64,000 nucleotides of DNA, taken from the NCBI RefSeq assembly GCF_000518685.1, contig NZ_KI912470.1:34623-98622 (forward strand). Direction: 5' to 3'. Positions within the stretch are counted from its first letter, which is position 1; every line of letters starts with the position of its first letter. This DNA is from Eubacterium xylanophilum ATCC 35991. Lineage in GTDB: Bacteria; Bacillota; Clostridia; Lachnospirales; Lachnospiraceae. A model generated the notes under the pieces. It was not told the DNA's origin. It was given only the letters and a program-made list of their open reading frames with translations, and made no database searches. The translations under genes and the position numbers were made by a program. Positions 52,179 through 59,571 of the stretch are shown piece after piece.

Positions 52179-53636
52179 ATGATTAATTGGCTTCAGGAGA
52201 AATACATTAGTTTGTTATCGCCTTGGATTCCGATTATGGGTAAGGTTAATTCTAAAATCAAATACAGATTATTAACTGCATGTTTTTTTGTAGACCTTGT
52301 ATTGTTTTGCATTGTCAGATATGTGCTTCACAAGGAGAGTTATTTTTATAATACAATATGCGGTTTTATAATCATGTTCGCTATTGCTATTTTATCCCTT
52401 GATAGAAAGCTTGAGAAGAAGACATGGCGGAGATCTATATGTGTTTCTTGGTTTGGAATGTGTGCGCTTTTCACACTTTCAGATTTCCTAGTTACCAAGA
52501 AGGTATGTGGTCTCGGCCTTGTTTTGGCATTTGTCTTTACTATGGTATTCTTCGTATGGCAAAATAATTCACGCAAGGATTTGCTATGGAAATCCTTTAA
52601 GGATGCAGTTAAGATTGCATTTGTTATTATTGCAGTCTTGGCATTTCTCTTCAGACCATTTTTCGATGGAGGAAGATATGCCGCTATATTTACAAATCCC
52701 AATACATTTGGATTGTATATTTTTGTGGTTTTTGCAGTATATATGTCAGATCTCGATTGGAATGTTGAGATAGGAAAATGTACCAAGAGATGTATCGGAA
52801 CGTATTTTATGCTGGCACTTTGCATATTTTACTTAATAGTTTCTCAGGCGAGAACGGCTTTGTTGGCTGTCATAGCTATATTCGCTGTATGGCTATATCT
52901 TAGGATTTCCAACGGGATTAAAGAGAAGAGACATAAGCATTATTTGAAGGCAATTGGCATGCTTGTTCTATTTTCAGTAGTATTGTTTCCTGTATTCTTT
53001 ATCAGCGCTAAGAAAATTCCTTATTTGGTAGGTCATCCAATTATATTCCAGGAGGATGTACTTTATCTGAGCAATGGAGAGAAGATTGAGTCAGTGGGTG
53101 ATAAGGTTATTAATGAGTCCGATAATATTGAGAGTGTTGATACTTTCCAGAAAAAAGAAGAACACATAAATGTTATTGATAGAATTATAAAGGGGATTAT
53201 GAATAACGAGACCCTTAATAATATTTCTAGCGGAAGGCTGACTATTTATAAAGCATATATGTCAAAGCTCAATTTTAGTGGGCATAAGAGAATTACCATG
53301 AATATCAACGGTAAGAAGGTGTCGCATGCGCACAATAATTGGCTTCAATTTGCATATACATATGGAATTCTCAGCTTAGTTATGTATACTATTGTGACGT
53401 TACTTAGTTTTACGAGATCAATTTACTTTTATAAGACCAATAGGAGAAAGAATGCCACATATGCCTTCTTTATTCCGGCTATTTGCTGTGGATTTCTCAT
53501 GGCGACACTGACAGAGGCATTGTTTTTGCCATTTGAATTGTTCCCGGCTTTTGCATATTGGTTTGCATTTGGAGATATTTTTGAGAAAAAAATAGAAGAA
53601 AAAAATACGGATGAGTTGATAGAAGGAAATCATTAG
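52179..53636 (+). CDS. O-antigen ligase/polymerase-like membrane protein (Wzy/WaaL)
   Basis: A 485-residue protein with about 12 hydrophobic segments and one large outer loop (roughly 285-390). The segment with VSQARTALLAVIAIFAVWLYLRIS matches the Wzy_C core, and AHNNWLQFAYTYGILSL carries the conserved His/Asn motif just after the loop. It would polymerise or ligate lipid-linked repeat units outside. Its presence together with a TagGH-type ABC exporter is odd, since ABC-exported chains are normally finished inside; see findings. Confidence 0.88.
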   Translation: MINWLQEKYISLLSPWIPIMGKVNSKIKYRLLTACFFVDLVLFCIVRYVLHKESYFYNTICGFIIMFAIAILSLDRKLEKKTWRRSICVSWFGMCALFTLSDFLVTKKVCGLGLVLAFVFTMVFFVWQNNSRKDLLWKSFKDAVKIAFVIIAVLAFLFRPFFDGGRYAAIFTNPNTFGLYIFVVFAVYMSDLDWNVEIGKCTKRCIGTYFMLALCIFYLIVSQARTALLAVIAIFAVWLYLRISNGIKEKRHKHYLKAIGMLVLFSVVLFPVFFISAKKIPYLVGHPIIFQEDVLYLSNGEKIESVGDKVINESDNIESVDTFQKKEEHINVIDRIIKGIMNNETLNNISSGRLTIYKAYMSKLNFSGHKRITMNINGKKVSHAHNNWLQFAYTYGILSLVMYTIVTLLSFTRSIYFYKTNRRKNATYAFFIPAICCGFLMATLTEALFLPFELFPAFAYWFAFGDIFEKKIEEKNTDELIEGNH

Positions 53637-53648
53637 GAGGAAATATCG

Positions 53649-55985
53649 ATGGAAAAAATTAGTGTGATTATCCCGGCTTACAATGTAGAAGCCTATATAA
53701 GGAGATGTCTGGATTCTGTTTTGGAGAATTCATATCCTAATCTTGAGGTAATTGTAATAGATGATGGCAGTGAAGATAGAACAGCAGAATTCATAGAAGA
53801 ATACGTAGAAATGTATCCTGACAAAATTCGCTTTGTCAAACAAGCCAATAAGGGTCTTGCGGCCACAAGAAATGTCGGCATGAAATTGGCAACAGGAGAC
53901 TATATTGCCTTTGTCGACAGCGATGATTTTGTGGAAAAGACCATGTATGAAAAACTCATAAAAGAAGCCAAGGAAAAGGACTGTGATTTGGTCACATGTG
54001 GCTTTTATCAGTGTTATGAGGATACCGGTGAGATCGTGGCTTACCAGAGTGGATTTAAGGGTGAATTTGATCAGAGCATTTTCGAAAATCCTCATCTTCT
54101 CAGAATAAATTCTCCTCATGCAGTTAATAAATTATACAGAAGAGATTTGGTTGAGAAGGCTGATTTTTCTTTCCCTGAGGGAATAATTTTTGAAGATCTA
54201 TGCAGTGTATTTCCTCTGTTTGCCAAGGCTGAGAAAGTAGGGCGAGTACATGAGCCACTGTATTATTATATCAGAAACAGAGCTAATGGAATATTGGCAA
54301 CCTACAATGAAAAACACGGTCAAATCGTAGATTCGTTGGGAATCTTGGTAGAAAAATTCAAGGAAATGGGATGTTTTGATCAGTTTGAAGATACCCTGAG
54401 ATACTTCTCAATTAGGCATATTTATGCTAGATTTGATGACATGGATAAGTATAATAGTGACGAATTCAGGGCTGATTTTGAGAAGCGCGCTTTTGGATTT
54501 TTGGACCAGTGGTTTCCCGGTTGGCGAGACAGCCAGGAGTTTTCAGAACTTCGCAATCCTGAGGAAGATGCAGAAGCTGAAGAGGATACAGCTTCTGACA
54601 GTGAATCAGAGAATGTAGAGAAGGAAGCTCCTAAGGTACCCAAAAATAAGAAAAAAAGATCTGAAATATTTGAGGAATATGTACTGAATCAGGAGATAAA
54701 GCCTAATTCATATTTGATTGAGTGTTTCCACGGTCATGACTTCTGCGGTCAGGGGTATAATATTGCAGTTGGCCTGGCTGAAAAACCGGGGAATAAGGTG
54801 TTTGTATCTGCTGCAAATGATGCAAAGTTAGCTAGATTCAAAGAAAAATATTCCGATAAAATCTATGAGAATATAGAATTTATCAACGTGACTCAAGACG
54901 AGTATCTAGAGGCTCTTGCCACATGTGAATATGTATTTAATAATGTGGGATTTCACGCTTTTTACAGAAAAAGAGATGGTCAGAAGTTTATCTTTACGGA
55001 TTTTTTGCCCGGTTCAAAAGTAGGACTTGCTGATAGGTTGCATATTGCAGATATGCAGGCAAGGCAGATGTCAATGGCTCTTGCGGATGCAATTCCTTAT
55101 CCCGCTGAAGTAAAGGATAGTTTTGAGAAAAAACTCCAAATGTTCTGCATGGATAAGTTGTGTCGAAAAAAGGGGCTGTTTGTTCCGTTTGAAACACTGT
55201 ATCCACGAGTTTGTCAAGACCTTGATATGTCAAAAAACAACATAAAATATGTATATTATTGTCCTAAGAATATAGTGTATGATGGAGTTAAGGATAAGAA
55301 GTACTACTTGTTTCTCAGTCGTCTTAAAAAGAGACTTAATGAGTTAGATGAGTTAATTGGTGATGATACCAAGGTGGTTGTTGAGTTTCCAAGATTGGTT
55401 CGAAGAAGATTTAAGAACAATGAGTGGAAGCATATAATATTTGCAAATGATGAGTATCAGGGAGTTTATGTCTCAAGCCAATATGACGCGATAATCACAG
55501 AATGTGAAGCTGAGGCAGATTTGTTGCAGAGCCTCGGGAAAAGGGTATTATTCTCAGAGGAACTCACTCCTGAGGTTATGGCTGAGTGGATAGGAAAAAA
55601 TGCCGGATCATGCGTTGATGGTGATGGCAAGGTGGTGGATGTTTTTGCATCAATGAAGATAAAGGCCAAGAAGAATCCTAGGATTCGCCATGACATTATA
55701 TATATCGATGCTTACGAGCATAAGAAGGATTTGGATGAATTCATGAGTGGATATAATCTCAAGAAGACTATTTTCATGATTGAAAAGAGCAAATTGAATG
55801 AGTCCATGTCGGCATGGCTAAGTCGATACTACGGCGAGATTATGCTCCTTGTGATTATTCGAAATGCAGTTATTAGCCCTGAAGAGGAGGAGCTTTTGGA
55901 GAAAAAGAAGGTCACAAAAGGTCAGATCAGGCGAAGTAGAGATAGGGAGAGATATCTTGGATATAAATCTCTAAAAGGATGTTGA
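53649..55985 (+). CDS. Two-part glycosyltransferase: GT2 plus glycerophosphotransferase-like domain
   Basis: A 778-residue protein. Residues 1-~290 are a GT-A family 2 transferase: SVIIPAYNVEAYIRRCLDS, IDDGSEDRT, NKGLAATRNVG and the metal-binding DSD at 90-92. An acidic, low-complexity linker (about 300-335, Glu/Ser/Asp-rich) and a basic patch follow. Residues ~350-778 resemble the fold of CDP-glycerol glycerophosphotransferases: SYLIECFHGHDFCGQGYNIA, YLEALATCEYVFNNVGFHAFY, IVYDGVKDKKYYLF, and YDAIITECEAEADLLQSLG, but the usual WHGT and DYSS blocks are absent or changed (TDFLPGSKVG, ITECEAE). It may combine a sugar transfer with a second, altered transfer. Last gene of the operon, followed by a terminator. 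Confidence 0.85.
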   Translation: MEKISVIIPAYNVEAYIRRCLDSVLENSYPNLEVIVIDDGSEDRTAEFIEEYVEMYPDKIRFVKQANKGLAATRNVGMKLATGDYIAFVDSDDFVEKTMYEKLIKEAKEKDCDLVTCGFYQCYEDTGEIVAYQSGFKGEFDQSIFENPHLLRINSPHAVNKLYRRDLVEKADFSFPEGIIFEDLCSVFPLFAKAEKVGRVHEPLYYYIRNRANGILATYNEKHGQIVDSLGILVEKFKEMGCFDQFEDTLRYFSIRHIYARFDDMDKYNSDEFRADFEKRAFGFLDQWFPGWRDSQEFSELRNPEEDAEAEEDTASDSESENVEKEAPKVPKNKKKRSEIFEEYVLNQEIKPNSYLIECFHGHDFCGQGYNIAVGLAEKPGNKVFVSAANDAKLARFKEKYSDKIYENIEFINVTQDEYLEALATCEYVFNNVGFHAFYRKRDGQKFIFTDFLPGSKVGLADRLHIADMQARQMSMALADAIPYPAEVKDSFEKKLQMFCMDKLCRKKGLFVPFETLYPRVCQDLDMSKNNIKYVYYCPKNIVYDGVKDKKYYLFLSRLKKRLNELDELIGDDTKVVVEFPRLVRRRFKNNEWKHIIFANDEYQGVYVSSQYDAIITECEAEADLLQSLGKRVLFSEELTPEVMAEWIGKNAGSCVDGDGKVVDVFASMKIKAKKNPRIRHDIIYIDAYEHKKDLDEFMSGYNLKKTIFMIEKSKLNESMSAWLSRYYGEIMLLVIIRNAVISPEEEELLEKKKVTKGQIRRSRDRERYLGYKSLKGC

Positions 55986-55999
55986 TTTAGAAATTGCAA

Positions 56000-56061
56000 A
56001 ATTAAAGCCCAGGTGATATGATTCTTATTCTTAGAATTCATAATCCTGGGCTATTTTAATT
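56000..56061. terminator. Bidirectional terminator after the glycopolymer operon
   Basis: AATTAAAGCCCAGG and CCTGGGCTATTTTAATT form a long stem around an A/T-rich loop that has its own TGATTCTTA/TTAGAATTCA pairing. It separates the plus-strand operon from the minus-strand phosphoesterase gene. Confidence 0.85.
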
Positions 56062-56069
56062 GGAAACAA

Positions 56070-56663
56070 TCAGTACTCAAATTCGTACCTTTCATAGGCG
56101 TTAATTATGGTCGTATTTTCGTTATATTGATATATTCTCGGCTGCTTATGGTTATATGATAGGTGCATATGACCGTGAATGAAGTACTTGGGTTTTGCGC
56201 GGTCAAGCATCTTGGTAAACACCTTGAAGCCTCGATGCGAGAGGTTGTCGGCATCGTTGATTCCATATGCAGGAGCATGGGATACCAGTATGTCAAAACC
56301 CTTGTGAAATGCAATCGTGGGCGCTAATGCGAGAACTCGCCTTCGCATTTGTCGTTCAGAATATTGCTTGGTTCCATAATTATATAGCATGGAGCCGCCG
56401 AGACCGACGATTCGAATTCCCTCGTGTATATACATATCTCCGTCGATACAGATACAACCTTCAGGTGGTTTTTGGTCATAGCTTTCATCATGATTGCCAT
56501 GTACGTACAATACAGGTGCTTTTGTATATGTTGCAATAAATGACAGGTACTCAGCTTTCAAATCACCGCATGATATTACCAAGTCCAAGTCCTTTAGTTT
56601 CCCATCTTCGTAAAAATCCCATAAATATCTTGATTCAACGTCTGATAGTGCAAGTATCTTCAT
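56070..56663 (-). CDS. Calcineurin-like metallophosphoesterase
   Basis: A 197-residue cytosolic phosphoesterase of the YfcE-like group. Metal-site motifs run in family order: LSDVES, SCGDLKAEYL, YVHGNHDES, LVSHAPAYG and FIHGHMHLSY. The first is normally DxH; here it reads DxE (Asp-Val-Glu), which may change the metal pair. Substrate unknown; relatives cleave phosphodiesters. It follows the BMP-domain gene by 27 nt on the same strand and is thus probably co-expressed with it. Confidence 0.88.
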   Translation of the reverse strand: MKILALSDVESRYLWDFYEDGKLKDLDLVISCGDLKAEYLSFIATYTKAPVLYVHGNHDESYDQKPPEGCICIDGDMYIHEGIRIVGLGGSMLYNYGTKQYSERQMRRRVLALAPTIAFHKGFDILVSHAPAYGINDADNLSHRGFKVFTKMLDRAKPKYFIHGHMHLSYNHKQPRIYQYNENTTIINAYERYEFEY

Positions 56664-56690
56664 AGTGTTTATCCTTTTCCTTTCATGCTG

Positions 56691-58631
56691 TTACAGTATT
56701 GTTGATGCAGATTGGTCGGTAAGTGTTTTATCAATTCCTCGCAATTCTACGATTGGCTTGGCCTCGTCTGTCAACTCATCCAGGGTTGGAATTCGACCGA
56801 TGACATTGTCGACAAGCCAGTTCATAGTAATAATCTTCTCCGGTGGGAGAATGTCAGTTTTAGACACTCGAAGTTTGCCTTTTTGGTCATGTATAGGGCC
56901 GGAAAACGGGTTAAATATTCCGTCTTTGATGGCGTTTTTAATCATCTTGACAAGCTTCAGATTCTCCGGAAGGATATTCTGAGAATAGATAATATCAATT
57001 GCATCAGATGAAAGTCCCCAATAATAGTTCATCGCTTTATATTCGCCGGCAGCATGCTCTGTTTGTAGGGTACCCTCTATGATATTGCTCACCAGTTTTT
57101 CATAGAAAACGCCCCAATTACAAATAGACATGGCTATGTTAGACTTCACTCCATCGTGGATGGAGTAGAGTCCATAGTCTTTGCCGCTGTCATATGGTGC
57201 AATCATATCCTGTGTTGAGATATAATTGATATTTTCTTTCTCGAATAGTTTGGAAGGATTGTAGTCCTTGGCCGTGGACCATTCAAGGTAAACTTTTGCA
57301 TATGGATTGGCCATCTTTGCCCCGATTGCAAAGGCATTGATGTTAGCTGTCATACCATTGATTGGATAGTCAGCAATATAGCCAATTTTGTCATTTTCGC
57401 AGGTCATACCTGCAATCATACCAGTCAGAAGTTTGCTTTCATACAGTCTTGGATAGTATGTCATAACCGTGTTGTGACTAGCCATAGGAGAGCAGTTTAG
57501 AATCCTAACTTGAGGATAAGATGCTGCAATCTTAATGCTTGATTTAATGAGCTGTGGAGTAACTGTAAAGATGATATCATACTTTTCTTTGCAGAGTTTT
57601 CTGAGAAGCTTCTCTGCTTGTGAATCAGTATTTTCAACCACAAAACTCTCAGTTTCAATGGCATAGTCCATAACTTCGTTGAGGTGGAGCCTGCCGAGTT
57701 CGTGAGCGTAGATCCAATCTGACACTTTGGGCTCTCTGTCGTAGACAAATGCGACTTTTTTCTTGGCGTGAGAAATAATCTTTTTGAACATATTTTTTAC
57801 AAATTTTTTCTCATCACTTGGATCCATGACTATTTCGACTGAGTGGGACTCACCCAACAGAACGATTTCCGGCCATATCTTTTCAAGCTGCTTTTTGATA
57901 TCTGCTGGTAGTTTGTCCTTGACCTTTTTGTAAGGATAAACAGATATGTAGAAGAGCAGGGCGTCGCCGACTGTGATAGTCAGCTTGTTGCCGCCGCACT
58001 CGTTGTATGCGAGCGTGAAGTTGTTGTAAAATGATGAAAAATCAATCTTTTTGTCATCATTCCAATCCTCGGCGCTTGTTACGCCTAGGCTGCTGAGCAG
58101 AGAGGGAAAACTACCCAACTTGCTCATCTGAATAAAGTTAACCTTTGTTATCTCATAGAAATCCATATACTCATAATAGATTTGAACATCGATATCATGA
58201 GTTTTTTTGGGGATTTTCCTTGTAACATCGGCGAATATAGTTGGACAATCCATATACTTGAGGACACTTACTCGCTTGTTTCCTTCGAGTACATAGTATT
58301 TTCCCATATATTCATATACTTTGACTGCATCATGTATACCCTCGGATATCTGAGCGTCATGAAGCTTGGACCATTTCATAGCGAACTCACTGTTGTAATC
58401 TAACAGTGGCATAAAGTTGGATGCAAATGCATTGGTGCGCCCGGCTGTACATGTTCCTATGACCTGATCCAAAGGAATATCCATAGTTCCAAGGTATACT
58501 TCACCTTCAGTCACAGTTCTAGACAAAATGTCATCCAAAACCGGGAGGTAAGGGTAGTGTCCCTTGGCAGTTCTTCTTCTAAACATATATCGCCCTTCTT
58601 GCAGGGCGTTCATATAATCTTCGTATGCCAT
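56691..58631 (-). CDS. Cytosolic ParB-like/BMP-type binding fusion protein
   Basis: A 646-residue protein with no signal peptide or membrane segment. An N-terminal part (about 20-165) has YMGKYYVLEGNKRVSVLKYM, the ExNxR pattern of ParB-like N-terminal domains. From about 290 on it looks like a Med/BMP-family periplasmic-binding fold: KKVAFVYDREPKVSDWIYAHELGR, YDIIFTVTPQLIKSSIKIA, GMIAGMTCENDKIGYIADYPI, VYLEWSTAKDYNP, DSGKDYGLYSIHDG. BMP proteins normally sit outside the cell and bind nucleosides. A cytosolic copy fused to a nucleotide- or DNA-binding-like domain suggests an internal nucleoside sensor, which is inference. Its own promoter lies at 58715. Confidence 0.8.
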   Translation of the reverse strand: MAYEDYMNALQEGRYMFRRRTAKGHYPYLPVLDDILSRTVTEGEVYLGTMDIPLDQVIGTCTAGRTNAFASNFMPLLDYNSEFAMKWSKLHDAQISEGIHDAVKVYEYMGKYYVLEGNKRVSVLKYMDCPTIFADVTRKIPKKTHDIDVQIYYEYMDFYEITKVNFIQMSKLGSFPSLLSSLGVTSAEDWNDDKKIDFSSFYNNFTLAYNECGGNKLTITVGDALLFYISVYPYKKVKDKLPADIKKQLEKIWPEIVLLGESHSVEIVMDPSDEKKFVKNMFKKIISHAKKKVAFVYDREPKVSDWIYAHELGRLHLNEVMDYAIETESFVVENTDSQAEKLLRKLCKEKYDIIFTVTPQLIKSSIKIAASYPQVRILNCSPMASHNTVMTYYPRLYESKLLTGMIAGMTCENDKIGYIADYPINGMTANINAFAIGAKMANPYAKVYLEWSTAKDYNPSKLFEKENINYISTQDMIAPYDSGKDYGLYSIHDGVKSNIAMSICNWGVFYEKLVSNIIEGTLQTEHAAGEYKAMNYYWGLSSDAIDIIYSQNILPENLKLVKMIKNAIKDGIFNPFSGPIHDQKGKLRVSKTDILPPEKIITMNWLVDNVIGRIPTLDELTDEAKPIVELRGIDKTLTDQSASTIL

Positions 58632-58714
58632 AAATCTCCTCGTGCGGTCCGTTGTCGGACTATTTTCAAAAACAAACGTTAGTCCGTTTGATTTACGTGT
58701 TTCTATTCAAGTTT

Positions 58715-58743
58715 ATTGTATTATATTGCTTGAGTATTGTCAA
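58715..58743 (-). promoter_or_regulatory. Promoter of the BMP-fusion/phosphoesterase operon
   Basis: On the minus strand TTGACA (58743-58738), 17 nt, TACAAT (58720-58715). It leaves a leader of about 75 nt with ACGTTAGTCCGT-type sequence but no clear riboswitch. Confidence 0.68.
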
Positions 58744-58752
58744 AGTAAATAC

Positions 58753-58781
58753 TTGCCTTTTTTTGGTATTTGGAGTATAGT
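58753..58781 (+). promoter_or_regulatory. maf promoter
   Basis: TTGCCT (58753-58758), 17-nt spacer, TATAGT (58776-58781). Back to back with the minus-strand promoter ending 10 bp away. Confidence 0.55.
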
Positions 58782-58835
58782 TAAATTGAGAAAAGTTTGT
58801 GGATTTTTGGAAATTCACTGAAATGGAGGTAAAAA

Positions 58836-59444
58836 ATGCTGAAGTTTGCTGGGAAAAAGGTGGTTTTAGCATCTGCGTCACCTAGACGCCAAGAATTACT
58901 AAAAAATATTGTAAAGGATTATGAGACGTTCAACACGGAGTGTGATGAATATGTAGCTAGCTCGGAACCTGAGGAAATCACTTCGATTCTCTCAAAGAGA
59001 AAAGCTATGGCAGTTATTGATGCAGAGCACATCAAGGATTCGATTGTTATTGGAGCAGATACGGTTGTCTGCCTTGATTATGATATTCTAATAAAGCCAA
59101 GTAATGAAGAAGAAGCTTATGATATGCTCGAGAGGCTCAATGGAAGAGGTCACGAAGTTGTATCGGGTGTTACGATATTGGTAACAGATGAGCATGGAAA
59201 GGTTGTATATGAATCAACTTTCTCAGAGAGTACCAATGTTGAAGTGGCTCCAATGAATGACGAGGAAATTAATGAGTATATTGCTACAGGTGAACCAATG
59301 GACAAGTGCGGTGCTTACGGAATTCAGGGCGAGTTTTCGAAGTATGTTACTGAGATAATGGGAGATTATTATAATGTCATGGGATTGCCCGTGGCTAGGC
59401 TCTACAAAGAGTTGAAGCTGTTGGATGAAATAAGTACAATATAA
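58836..59444 (+). CDS. maf: Maf family nucleotide pyrophosphatase
   Basis: Hydrolyses noncanonical or canonical nucleoside triphosphates (house-cleaning; YhdE/Maf group). The 202-residue protein has the start motif VVLASASPRRQELLKNI, the central IVIGADTVVCLD, the switch block EEAYDMLERLNGRGHEVVSGV and the end GAYGIQGEFSKYVTEIMGDYYNVMGLP. TGGAGGT lies at good spacing. The QGEF with GAYG pattern is the dTTP/UTP-type Maf subgroup. It stands alone between a divergent operon and the fusion protein gene. Confidence 0.95.
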   Translation: MLKFAGKKVVLASASPRRQELLKNIVKDYETFNTECDEYVASSEPEEITSILSKRKAMAVIDAEHIKDSIVIGADTVVCLDYDILIKPSNEEEAYDMLERLNGRGHEVVSGVTILVTDEHGKVVYESTFSESTNVEVAPMNDEEINEYIATGEPMDKCGAYGIQGEFSKYVTEIMGDYYNVMGLPVARLYKELKLLDEISTI

Positions 59445-59497
59445 TTCAAAAAAAATATAAAAAATATGTAATTTTACTAGAAGTATAGCACAGAATA

Positions 59498-59506
59498 TGG
59501 TATAAT
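59498..59506 (+). promoter_or_regulatory. Extended -10 promoter of the SGNH fusion gene
   Basis: TGGTATAAT (59498-59506), a consensus -10 with TG extension; no good -35 at 17 nt. It lies 66 nt before the start codon. Confidence 0.55.
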
Positions 59507-59571
59507 ATTCTACAGAATTAGTTTGAGTAAACCGAACAGCAAAAACTAACGACAAGGAAGGTAAGGATTAA

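Noticed and set aside
56683-56982. Plus-strand frames opposite the BMP-fusion gene
   Set aside because: Antisense of a long, clearly coding minus-strand gene; no start signals.
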